Notes under the pieces: model-generated
Databases searched by the model: none
The model's input: only the letters and a program-made list of their open reading frames with translations
What the model was told of the DNA's origin: nothing
Assembly (NCBI RefSeq): GCF_024347535.1
Contig: NZ_AP025498.1
Coordinates: 310,001 to 374,000 of the forward strand
DNA length: 64,000 bases
DNA from: Vibrio kanaloae
Lineage (GTDB): Bacteria > Pseudomonadota > Gammaproteobacteria > Enterobacterales > Vibrionaceae
Direction: 5' to 3'
Program-made: the position numbers and the translations under genes
In this document: positions 43,260-51,142 of the stretch, piece by piece
Numbering within the stretch: position 1 is the stretch's first letter
Layout: each line of letters begins with the position of its first letter

Positions 43260-43598
43260 CTAATCACTCACCGCGAACACATCACAGCGTGAGGCGCAGA
43301 TGAAATCATTCTTGTGCAGGCCTTTGATTGAGTGGCTCCACCAAGTTACAGTTACTTTGCCCCACTCCAATAAAATCGAAGGGTGATGAAATTCTTCTTC
43401 TGCCAACTCTGACACTTTGTTGCTGAATGCCCAGGCTTGTTTGTAGTTCTTAAACTTAAACACCTTCTCAAGCTGCGGGATGCCCTCTCTTTCCATGATC
43501 TGCCAGTCAGACAACTCCAACAGTAAAGATTGTTGATCACCTTTACTTAGAGCAATCGCGTCGATACTGCAGGCTTCGCATTTTTGTTCATTCAACAT
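43260..43598 (-). CDS. phhB: Pterin-4a-carbinolamine dehydratase PhhB
   Basis: A 112-residue enzyme that recycles the tetrahydropterin cofactor made by phenylalanine hydroxylase. The start at 43598 follows AAGGA and overlaps the phhA stop by 11 bases. Characteristic residues are FKFKNYKQAWAFSNKVSELAEEEFHHPSILLEWGKVTVTWWSH, with the His-His and later His of the active site, and the ending GLHKNDFICASRCD. It lies directly behind phhA in the same transcript. Confidence 0.93.
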   Translation of the reverse strand: MLNEQKCEACSIDAIALSKGDQQSLLLELSDWQIMEREGIPQLEKVFKFKNYKQAWAFSNKVSELAEEEFHHPSILLEWGKVTVTWWSHSIKGLHKNDFICASRCDVFAVSD

Positions 43599-44382
43599 GT
43601 GTTGGTTCCTTGGGTTCAAAAAGTGGTGGTAGTAATCCCGCATCAATCGCGAGATCAGCTTGCTGTAATAAGTTTTTCTGACTGATTTCGAATAACTCAG
43701 ATAGCTCGTCGATCACATAATATTTCGGCTGCATAATGTCGATGCGATAAGGGGTTCTTAAAACGGTTTTTAGCTCGAACCGCTCACGAACGGCCAAGTC
43801 CCCTTCCAACGCGTAAATGGTTTCTGCCGGAGAGGAAAGAATGCCACCGCCATAGATTTTCAGCTTGTGCCCTTCTTTGACTAAACCAAACTCGACCGTA
43901 AACCAATACAAACGGGCAAGATAGGCGCGCTGCTTGGATGTCGCCGCTTGGCCTAGTTTTCCATAATGTTCAGTGAAAGCCGCGAAATCAGTATTAGTCA
44001 ACATTGCACAATGGCCAAAAATTTCATGGAAAAAATCAGGTTCTTGTAAATAATCGAACTCGTCTCGCGTTCTCAGAAATGTCGCAACGGGGAACTTCTT
44101 ATTAGCGAGTAAATCAAAGAAACGGTCGAAATCGATCAATGCCGGAACAGGCTTAACCTGCCAACCTGTTGTTTCTTTTAGCACTTTATTTATCTCTGGG
44201 AGTTGAGGGACCCTATCTAATGGTAGATCAAGCAAGGTCAAACCGTGCAAATAAGCATCGCAAGCGCGGTCACTAATTACGTCCAGTTGCCTTTTCACCA
44301 AGTCGTGCCAAATGGCGTCTTCTTCGAGGCTCCACTCAACCCATCCCTCTTGGCTCACGGGCTTAGAATGATATTGAGTCAT
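43588..44382 (-). CDS. phhA: Phenylalanine 4-monooxygenase PhhA
   Basis: A 264-residue iron- and pterin-dependent hydroxylase that makes tyrosine from phenylalanine. The iron ligands are in FFHEIFGHCAMLT, with two histidines near residue 121 and 126, and Glu in YWFTVEFGLV near 166. PDFFHEIFGH, GGGILSSPAETIYAL and RIDIMQPKYYVIDE are the hydroxylase signatures. It is the single-domain bacterial type without a regulatory ACT domain. A TyrR-like box lies 89 bases upstream, in the region shared with the divergent acetoacetyl-CoA synthetase. Confidence 0.95.
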   Translation of the reverse strand: MTQYHSKPVSQEGWVEWSLEEDAIWHDLVKRQLDVISDRACDAYLHGLTLLDLPLDRVPQLPEINKVLKETTGWQVKPVPALIDFDRFFDLLANKKFPVATFLRTRDEFDYLQEPDFFHEIFGHCAMLTNTDFAAFTEHYGKLGQAATSKQRAYLARLYWFTVEFGLVKEGHKLKIYGGGILSSPAETIYALEGDLAVRERFELKTVLRTPYRIDIMQPKYYVIDELSELFEISQKNLLQQADLAIDAGLLPPLFEPKEPTHVE

Positions 44383-44470
44383 TACACACCTCCTAACGAA
44401 TGTCTCCCTTTAAGCCTATCTCCACTCTTTATAAGCGCCAATCTTCGCTATCTTTCTAAACACCCTCCCG

Positions 44471-44488
44471 TGTAACATTTTGTTTACA
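44471..44488. promoter_or_regulatory. TyrR-like box between phhA and acetoacetyl-CoA synthetase
   Basis: TGTAAC-ATTTTG-TTTACA, one mismatch from the TyrR/PhhR consensus TGTAAA-N6-TTTACA. It lies in the divergent control region. A weaker inverted repeat TTAAC-N5-GTTAA at 44557-44571 follows near the ligase start. Confidence 0.72.
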
Positions 44489-44581
44489 CACCTATATCAA
44501 ACGCTTATTTTGCTGATCTTTTGACTTTATAAAACCTAAATACCAGACTGAAATCGTTAACTTTTTGTTAAAGGTAAAGGA

Positions 44582-46615
44582 ATGCACGAAAGCAATAAGT
44601 CCATTTGGCAACCAAACGAGCAACGTATCGCCGATGCCAACGTAACCCGATTTATCGACAGCCTCGACCTGTCTGAATTAAAACCGCAAGTATTGAAGTT
44701 AGAGAGGGAGCTAAGAAGCTACGCCGATCTCCATCAATGGTCTGTGGAGCAACCGGAGTCGTTTTGGCAAAACGTGTGGCAGTTTTGTGGAATGGTGGGT
44801 TCGCAAGGAGATGACACCAAAACTCAAGGCGAGAGCCGTTGGCAGCAGCCAAAATCGAATCGCGATGCGGTGTGGTTTCCGAATGCGCAAGTTAACTACG
44901 CCGAAAACTTACTGCATTCATCAAAAACGTTGCCAAACGAACTTGCGATTTGGTTTGAGAATGAACGTGGCGAACAGCAGAGTTATACATGGAAAAGCCT
45001 GTGTGAAGCAGTCTCTAGTGTTCAGCAATGGCTTGTCGATAGCGGCGTGGAGCAAGGTGATGTAGTTGCCGCTTATACCCCTTATCTGCCACAAACCGTG
45101 GTCGCAATGCTAGCGACCACCAGCTTAGGGGCTATTTGGACATCAACCTCACCTGACTTTGGCGTCGAGAGTGTGATTGAGCGATTTGGCCAAGTGAAAC
45201 CTAAGGTGCTGTTCACCTGTGACGGCTACACCTTCAATGGCAAGACGTTCGATATGACAGACAAGAACCGTGAAATCATCGAACACTTAAACACGCTAAA
45301 ACAGGTGTGTGAGATCAGCTATTTGAAACCGACTCGTGATTTAGAGAAAAACGATTTAGATAAGAACAACGTTAAACATGATGTGTCACCCCAAAGCTGG
45401 AAAAACATCATTAGTTACTATCAGCCAAAACTTCTTCTATTTACTCGTGTCGGCTTCAATGAACCACTGTTTGTACTCTACTCTTCCGGCACCACAGGCC
45501 AACCTAAATGCATTGTTCACTCTGTCGGTGGCACCACCATCAACCACCTAAAAGAGCATCAACTTCACTGCGATATTAAACCAAGAGATCGCGTGTTCTA
45601 CTACACCACATGTGGTTGGATGATGTGGAACTGGCACGTCTCTGCGCTCGCCAGCGGTGCTTGTTTGGTGATCTTTGATGGGAGCCCGGTTTACCCGCAA
45701 CCCAACGTTCTGTGGGATTTAGCGCAGCGTGCGGATGTATCGCTGTTTGGCACTTCAGCCAAGTATTTAGAAGCGATTGAGAAAGCGGAGCTCTCGCCTA
45801 TCGACAGTCACTCTCTGCCTCAATTAAGAACACTGTGCTCGACGGGTTCTATGCTTTACCCAGAGCAGTTCGATTATGTCTACAAGCACATCAAACAAGA
45901 CCTGCATTTAGCGTCTATTTCTGGTGGTACGGATATTTGTGGCTGCTTTGTGTTGGGTAATCCTATCTCACCAGTGTATCGCGGCGAGTGCCAACAGGCC
46001 GGGCTCGGCGTCGACATCAAGGTGTTCAATTCGTCTGGTGGCAAGGTCAACCAAGAACGGGGCGAGCTAGTATGCACTAACTCCCTACCCAACTTCCCCG
46101 CTGGCTTTTGGAATGACACCGGAGAACGCTATCACAGCACCTATTGGGATAGGTTTGATAATGTGTGGCATCACGGTGATGAAGTCGCACAGAGCGAACA
46201 TGGCGGTTATCTGTTCTACGGGCGAGGCGACACCACACTCAACCCTGGTGGTGTGCGAATTGGTACCGCTGAGATCTACCAGCAAGTGAACACCATTGAC
46301 GGCATTGTTGATTCGATAGCAGTCGGTAAAGACATCGACCGCAATGAGCAGATATGGCTGTTTGTTCAACTGCAGCAAGGTGTGGATCTAGATGATGAAT
46401 TACTGACAGCCATCAAAAGCAAACTCAAATCATCCTGCTCACCAAGGCATGTGCCAAGCCAGATCTTTGCGATCAGCGATGTGCCAAAAACACGCTCTGG
46501 CAAACTGGTGGAGCTGGCAGTAAAACAGGTGATTAATGGTAAGAGTGTAGAAAACCTCGGGGCTATCGCTAACGCCGAGGTTTTGGAAGAGATAAAACGT
46601 GCTGTTTCGTTTTAG
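44582..46615 (+). CDS. aacS: Acetoacetate-CoA ligase
   Basis: A 677-residue adenylate-forming enzyme that joins CoA to acetoacetate. The N-terminal acetyl-CoA-synthetase-like region begins IWQPNEQRIADANVTRFID. The AMP motif YSSGTTGQPKCIVH is near residue 300, and the C-terminal hinge and catalytic Lys lie in VPKTRSGKLVELAVK near 645. It is divergent from phhA, where a TyrR-like box lies, and it uses acetoacetate from the Tyr pathway downstream (hpp operon at 56-60 kb). AAGG lies 7 bases before the ATG. Confidence 0.92.
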   Translation: MHESNKSIWQPNEQRIADANVTRFIDSLDLSELKPQVLKLERELRSYADLHQWSVEQPESFWQNVWQFCGMVGSQGDDTKTQGESRWQQPKSNRDAVWFPNAQVNYAENLLHSSKTLPNELAIWFENERGEQQSYTWKSLCEAVSSVQQWLVDSGVEQGDVVAAYTPYLPQTVVAMLATTSLGAIWTSTSPDFGVESVIERFGQVKPKVLFTCDGYTFNGKTFDMTDKNREIIEHLNTLKQVCEISYLKPTRDLEKNDLDKNNVKHDVSPQSWKNIISYYQPKLLLFTRVGFNEPLFVLYSSGTTGQPKCIVHSVGGTTINHLKEHQLHCDIKPRDRVFYYTTCGWMMWNWHVSALASGACLVIFDGSPVYPQPNVLWDLAQRADVSLFGTSAKYLEAIEKAELSPIDSHSLPQLRTLCSTGSMLYPEQFDYVYKHIKQDLHLASISGGTDICGCFVLGNPISPVYRGECQQAGLGVDIKVFNSSGGKVNQERGELVCTNSLPNFPAGFWNDTGERYHSTYWDRFDNVWHHGDEVAQSEHGGYLFYGRGDTTLNPGGVRIGTAEIYQQVNTIDGIVDSIAVGKDIDRNEQIWLFVQLQQGVDLDDELLTAIKSKLKSSCSPRHVPSQIFAISDVPKTRSGKLVELAVKQVINGKSVENLGAIANAEVLEEIKRAVSF

Positions 46616-46985
46616 TTTTTCTTTCCTAGGAAAATCGAAAGAAAAACCTCCGTTGGTTCAACACTGTGGAAGTTTTTAGCCTTGGAACTCGTGGTCGTTA
46701 ATTGGAATCGTCAGGACGTACCTATTACTTTATCTATTCAAGGATTAATCCTATGTGGACAGACAGACTTCGATTCACAAGCGTAGGTTTCACTAAACTC
46801 ATCCACACCTTAGTGACTTCAAAACCATTTCCTCGACTCTTTCGGTTCTTGATTTAGTTCAACTGAATGACGTAACAAAGCCGCTTGAATTAACATGCTT
46901 ATTCGAATCGTAGGTGGTTAAGTAATAAAAACAGTGCTGACCTTTGTGGTTATGCTTCTCTCATGAAAGTCAGCACTTTCGCTGA
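46616..46985. mobile_element. Decayed IS5/IS903-like end and terminator
   Basis: A 370-base gap. On the minus strand, from 46882, the sequence GGCTTTGTTACGTCATTCAG recalls the terminal repeat of IS5/IS903-type elements. About 90 bases inside, a broken frame reads KPTLVNRSLSV, similar to the start of such transposases. The rest of the element is missing. The terminator AGTGCTGAC / GTCAGCACT at 46933-46977 follows. The IS assignment is from memory of these ends and is uncertain. Confidence 0.38.
46933..46977. terminator. Terminator between ligase and MFS genes
   Basis: AGTGCTGAC(c)TTT with the complementary AAAGTCAGCACT closes a hairpin with a long loop between convergent genes. On the minus strand a T-run follows. 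Confidence 0.7.
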
Positions 46986-48155
46986 TTAATTCACTTCTGA
47001 AAGTTTAAGAGCGGGACTTTTTTTCTGATTTAGTAAGATACTAATCAACGCTAATACCGTAAATGCTAAGCTTGATAGGAATAGATTTTCTACACCGAAC
47101 TGAGCGATAAACCACCCCGCTATTACCGATCCAATAGTAATTCCTAGGTTTGAAAAAGATACAAAAAGACTATTCGCAAACACTTTAGAATCTCCCGCAT
47201 TTTCCATTATCCATGTCTGGCTAACGATCAAGCCTGCTGAGTGTACAGCGCCCCAAAATGCAACCATGGCAATCATAAAGTAGAAAGAAAATCCCATAAG
47301 GTAAATTGTGATAAAGGTAAGACTGAATAGTATAGGGTACAGTACTACAGTTTTTCGCATATTCTGACTGAGTAACTTACCAAAGATAAAGTTGCCAAAG
47401 ATACCAAATACACCGAACACCATCAGCATGGCACTAATCCACGTACCGTTCATATTCGTTACTGTGCTTAAGTATTGAGTAATAAAGCTGTACGAAGAAA
47501 ACATCGCTGCAAAGATGAATATAACGGTGAATAGCGACAGCCACATGGACTTGCTACGTAAAATAGTCACTTGAGAGCCGAATGACATTTTTTCCTTTAC
47601 AGGAGCGCTTTCCATCAAAAACATCACACTCACTAACGCAATAGCACAAGCAGTTAAGCCAAAGTAGAAGGCATAAGCAAGTGAATATTCTTCAGCTAGA
47701 AAAGCGCTAATCGGAATACCAAAGACCAAACCAACCGCTACTCCACCAAAAACTTTAGCAGCGGCGTTGCTTTGCTCTTCAACTGGAACCATTGATGTGA
47801 CAACCACTAAAGCGACAGAAAAGAATACAGCATGTACTAACGCCGGTAGAACGCGAAATATCATCATGGTTGTGTAATCTTGCGTCATAGCGTACACAAG
47901 GTTAGAGACAACGAATAGAGACAAAATGCCGACTAGAACATACTTTCTATTCCACCCAGACATCATTAACGTAATAAATGGTCCGCTGACTGCTACAACG
48001 ACAGCATAGATACTCACTAACAGACCAGCTTCTTGTACGTCAATGTTTAAATCTTTCATGACTTGTGGCAAGAGTCCGATGATACCAAGCTCTGTCGTGA
48101 TAACGCCAAAAACGGCTAAAGATAGAGCAAAGATAAACAAGCTTTGTTTTTTCAT
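46986..48155 (-). CDS. MFS transporter, DHA1 (AraJ-like) type
   Basis: A 389-residue transporter with twelve membrane spans. The start has SLFIFALSLAVFGVITTELGIIGLLPQVM, then AVSGPFITLMMSG, like AraJ/YdhP-type efflux proteins. There is an FGVFGIFGNFIFGKLL loop and a final segment ending NQKKSPALKL. Substrate unknown. It differs from the MFS gene at 18.4 kb. It lies between an IS5-like remnant and an IS1 fragment, with AT-rich composition, so it may be acquired. Confidence 0.85.
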   Translation of the reverse strand: MKKQSLFIFALSLAVFGVITTELGIIGLLPQVMKDLNIDVQEAGLLVSIYAVVVAVSGPFITLMMSGWNRKYVLVGILSLFVVSNLVYAMTQDYTTMMIFRVLPALVHAVFFSVALVVVTSMVPVEEQSNAAAKVFGGVAVGLVFGIPISAFLAEEYSLAYAFYFGLTACAIALVSVMFLMESAPVKEKMSFGSQVTILRSKSMWLSLFTVIFIFAAMFSSYSFITQYLSTVTNMNGTWISAMLMVFGVFGIFGNFIFGKLLSQNMRKTVVLYPILFSLTFITIYLMGFSFYFMIAMVAFWGAVHSAGLIVSQTWIMENAGDSKVFANSLFVSFSNLGITIGSVIAGWFIAQFGVENLFLSSLAFTVLALISILLNQKKSPALKLSEVN

Positions 48156-48344
48156 TGTTTCAACTCAAAATTATTTATATGCGGTAATTACGTACCGTCG
48201 ATATTGGTTGTTGTTAGAGCCCTAAGTCCAAGTGTCGGAAAAGTGGCACAAAAATGTTGTTTTTTATCCAATAAAAATGCCGTTTTCAATGTGATTGAAT
48301 TCGGCAACGTATCAGAATTCGCATTTTCAAAGGGGGAATGGCTT

Positions 48345-48611
48345 CTATTTATCCCGATGACATGCGCTTAGAACCGTGTTGTACGAAACTTGCAAATGAC
48401 GACTGGTTGCTCGCTTTCCATGATTTTGTGAGGTCATTTCAATAATCCTATTTCGAATTTCTGGTTTACAGGCCTCGTAACAATAATTCACTTGAAAGGT
48501 ACGGCGGCAAGCAAGACAGCGAAATCGTTGATGGCCGTTGGGGCCATAGCCATGCTTTATGACACTGTCACTCTTATGACAGAAGCAGCAGTTAGGTCTA
48601 TTCGTTGTCAC
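48345..48611 (-). pseudogene. insA: Truncated IS1 family insA fragment
   Basis: An 88-codon frame starting TTNRPNCCFCHKSDSVIKHG, with GHQRFRCLACRRTFQVNY, a zinc-ribbon, and a helix-turn-helix (GKRATSRHLQVSYNTVL). This is the InsA first protein of IS1 elements. After SYNTVL the sequence diverges into a different ending (SACHRDK) and no InsB frame follows. The left and right ends of IS1 are not visible, so it is a deleted relic. It may be one scar in a recombined region. Confidence 0.8.
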
Positions 48612-48747
48612 ATCGAACCGTAAATTTCACCAAAAGATATTGGTAGTCGTTTGAATTTAATTATCAACTTGGATTGCATAATAGGGGATAACACACGCAA
48701 GATTAAGTCCTTAAAATTACCAATACATATTCCTACAGGGACTTAAT

Positions 48748-48974
48748 ATGCCTTTTTGAAGTTTTATTGTGCAAATGGTACTTGAAATAATTTGTGGGAA
48801 ATGCTGATCCTGGCAATATCAGATAACGCTCAAAGTAGTTTAGGGACAACTCAAATCAATCAAATGAAAGAGTATGCCAATGACGTTCAAGGTCATGTGT
48901 TGGAGTCATGTGGTCACTGGTTGATGGAGGAGTATCCAGTCCAGGTTGAAGATCTAGTTATTGATTTTTTTTAA
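48748..48974 (+). pseudogene. Alpha/beta hydrolase remnant (C-terminus)
   Basis: The frame at 48792-48974 reads LILAISDNAQSSLGTT, then GHVLESCGHWLMEEYPVQVEDLVIDFF. The GHW near the end fits the catalytic His of epoxide-hydrolase-like alpha/beta hydrolases. The catalytic nucleophile half is missing. An ATG at 48748 with AGGG upstream lies in a short dead-end frame (MPF stop), so the original gene start may survive while the centre was deleted. Confidence 0.72.
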
Positions 48975-48980
48975 CAAAAA

Positions 48981-49017
48981 ATAATCAACAAAACTCAGTT
49001 TGAGTTTTGTTGATTAT
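48981..49017. terminator. Long terminator hairpin
   Basis: A perfect 17-bp stem with a 3-base loop and a T-run on the minus strand. It probably ends the DsdC-like LysR transcript. Confidence 0.75.
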
Positions 49018-49063
49018 GCAGTCTTCATTGCTGCCATAGACTGCCTATCATTGTTGTTAATAT

Positions 49064-49095
49064 ATACCCTAAAGTAAACTCTAGGGTATTTTTTC
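49064..49095 (+). terminator. Terminator after the hydrolase remnant
   Basis: ATACCCTA / TAGGGTAT stem with a 10-base loop followed by TTTTTT on the plus strand. Confidence 0.78.
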
Positions 49096-49194
49096 ATTTG
49101 AGCGATGATGAGGCTAAAGCACTGGAGAGGCTCTGAGAACGATGGCGTTTGAGTTGATTCGTGCTCAGTCATATAACAATATAACGAGCACGCT

Positions 49195-50088
49195 TTATCC
49201 GTTGTCTATCTCAGAATGTACCCAGCGAGAAAACGCTTGGAATTTTACTCTTGTTTCCATTCCTTTAGGGCAAACCAAATCGTAGCCTTTTCCTGATTCA
49301 ATATGTGGAAATGGCGCGACTAGCCTCCCCGCTTGGATTAAAGGCAGCGCAAATTCATACCGAGCAAGAAACACACCGAGCGATAATTCCGCCGCTTCCA
49401 TCGCTAGGCGATTGTCACTATAGAAGTCACACCGTTTTTTACAATCAATGTCGATATGCATTTCATCTAACCAATACTGCCACGCACTTGTATCCCCTCT
49501 ATGGATAAAATTAACGTCAGATAGAGCGCTCAACCCATTGTGAAGACCATGCTCGGTGGCGTAATTAACACTGCACACAGGTGTTCTTTTCCCTGAAAAC
49601 AGTCGCTCACTGTAGTGGTTTGGATACCGCCCTTGGCTATAAAAAATCGCCACATCGTAAGGCTCAAATTGAAAATCAGATTGATTTTGTTTGGTTTGCA
49701 GCTTGATGCTTAGATTGGGGTATAGCTGACGAAGTGAAGGGAGTTTCGGGATCAGCCAAGCAGAGGCGAAATAAGGTGATGTCGCTATATGTAAGCTACC
49801 AGTCAGCTCTCCGGTTTGAATGTCAGAAAGGGTGGAAAAAATGGACTCAAATGATGAATTCAGAACACTCAGAACTCTTTGTCCCTCCGGTGTGAGCTCT
49901 AACTTTCGGGTTTTTCTAATGAATAGATTGAATTGAAGCTGCATTTCCAGTTTTTTAATTCGCTGGCTAACCCCACCTTGGGTCAGAAAGAGCTCTTCTG
50001 CTGCTTTGGTAAAACTCAAGTGGCGCGCTGCAACGCTAAAAGTATGAAGCAGAGAAAGCTGCTGTTGTTGATTGGTGATTGAGCTCAT
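49195..50088 (-). CDS. LysR family regulator, DsdC/GcvA-like
   Basis: A 297-residue regulator. LSLLHTFSVAARHLSFTKAAEELFLTQGGVSQRIKKLEMQL at residues 11-52 matches the DsdC/GcvA branch, where AARHxSFxxAAEEL is usual. The effector domain starts GSLHIATSPYFASAWLIPKLPSL. DsdC itself responds to D-serine, but the divergent gene here is a ChbG-type deacetylase, so the effector may be different. A 17-base palindrome lies in the shared 179-base control region. Confidence 0.88.
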   Translation of the reverse strand: MSSITNQQQQLSLLHTFSVAARHLSFTKAAEELFLTQGGVSQRIKKLEMQLQFNLFIRKTRKLELTPEGQRVLSVLNSSFESIFSTLSDIQTGELTGSLHIATSPYFASAWLIPKLPSLRQLYPNLSIKLQTKQNQSDFQFEPYDVAIFYSQGRYPNHYSERLFSGKRTPVCSVNYATEHGLHNGLSALSDVNFIHRGDTSAWQYWLDEMHIDIDCKKRCDFYSDNRLAMEAAELSLGVFLARYEFALPLIQAGRLVAPFPHIESGKGYDLVCPKGMETRVKFQAFSRWVHSEIDNG

Positions 50089-50161
50089 GCATTACTCTGG
50101 TTAATTCGTGTGGGGGAATTATTCGTTTGTCCGAAGTTGTCAGTCATTATAGATTAATTTG

Positions 50162-50178
50162 TGTAATGTCACATTACA
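50162..50178. promoter_or_regulatory. 17-base palindromic operator candidate
   Basis: TGTAATGT-C-ACATTACA: 8-bp perfect arms around one C. It lies between the LysR and deacetylase genes. The T-N11-A pattern of LysR boxes fits (T at 50164, A at 50176). Confidence 0.6.
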
Positions 50179-50267
50179 AGGACGTTAATGGTGACTCAAT
50201 CAAGAAGGGAATCGGAGCTGATAACGCTATTACGAGAATCGATAAGATATAACGTGGATGAGATACG

Positions 50268-51035
50268 ATGAAACTTATTTTAAATGCTGATGATTTCGGG
50301 CTGACGGAGTCGGTGAACTTGGGGATTGCGGATTGTTTTCGTGCCGGAACCGTAAAATCGACCACCATAATGATGAACCAACCTGGTGTCTCTCACGCGT
50401 CACAACTCTATCAACGTGGTCTTATTCATGAAGTTGGACTGCATTTTACAGTGACATCAGGTAAATCAATATCGTCCCCTAAATTAATTCCAACACTGGT
50501 TGACGAGAATGGTCATTTTTTTGATAGAAAGACCCTGTTTAATAAATCTGATGTGTCTTCTGATGAAGTCTTTAGAGAGTGTATGGCGCAATATCAAGCG
50601 GCTTTAGACGCGGGATTTAATATTAATCATATCGATAGCCACCATTTTGCTGGTGCCTATCGCCCTCTTAAAATAGGTTTTACACAAGCAGCCAATGAAA
50701 TAGGCCTCCCCGTCAGGCGTATTGATAGCTTTATACGGGGTCAAAACTTATTGTCGGTTCCTACCCCAGATGCGTTTGATATGGGCTTTCATGCAGAAGG
50801 TGTCAATATTGAATACCTCAAAGCAGTATTGCTGGCTTATCAATACAGCATGCCTAACAGTACGATTGAATTAATGTGCCACCCAGCAAGGACGCTAACT
50901 GAAGAGCTAGAGGACATCTCTAGTTATACCCATGCTCGTGTTGAAGAGTGGAAGATTTTAACCAGCGATGAGTTCTCTCTCTGGCTAAGAAAAAGTGGCA
51001 TTGAATGCGTTGGCTTTGATGCGCTTCATGCTTAA
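50268..51035 (+). CDS. ChbG/HpnK (YdjC) family deacetylase
   Basis: A 255-residue metal-dependent carbohydrate deacetylase. The N-terminal metal motif NADDFGLTESVN is at residues 6-17, HEVGLHFTVTSGK gives the next His near 60, and HIDSHHFAGAY adds the histidines near 125. ChbG removes an acetyl from chitobiose or chitotriose and YdjC relatives act on other acetylated sugars. No chitin genes are next to it, so the sugar is unknown. It is divergent from the LysR gene, which probably controls it. Confidence 0.88.
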   Translation: MKLILNADDFGLTESVNLGIADCFRAGTVKSTTIMMNQPGVSHASQLYQRGLIHEVGLHFTVTSGKSISSPKLIPTLVDENGHFFDRKTLFNKSDVSSDEVFRECMAQYQAALDAGFNINHIDSHHFAGAYRPLKIGFTQAANEIGLPVRRIDSFIRGQNLLSVPTPDAFDMGFHAEGVNIEYLKAVLLAYQYSMPNSTIELMCHPARTLTEELEDISSYTHARVEEWKILTSDEFSLWLRKSGIECVGFDALHA

Positions 51036-51142
51036 ATCGCGAAACAACCTACCTTCTCACAAGATAAACCATCGGCCTTGTTAGGTCGTTAAAACCGTTC
51101 CTTGCGGTTCAATAAATCAGCACAATAATAAAGGGTAACATT

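Noticed and set aside
44557..44571. TTAAC-N5-GTTAA as another TyrR box
   Set aside because: It lacks the TGTAAA/TTTACA half-sites and spacing; recorded only as a weak inverted repeat.
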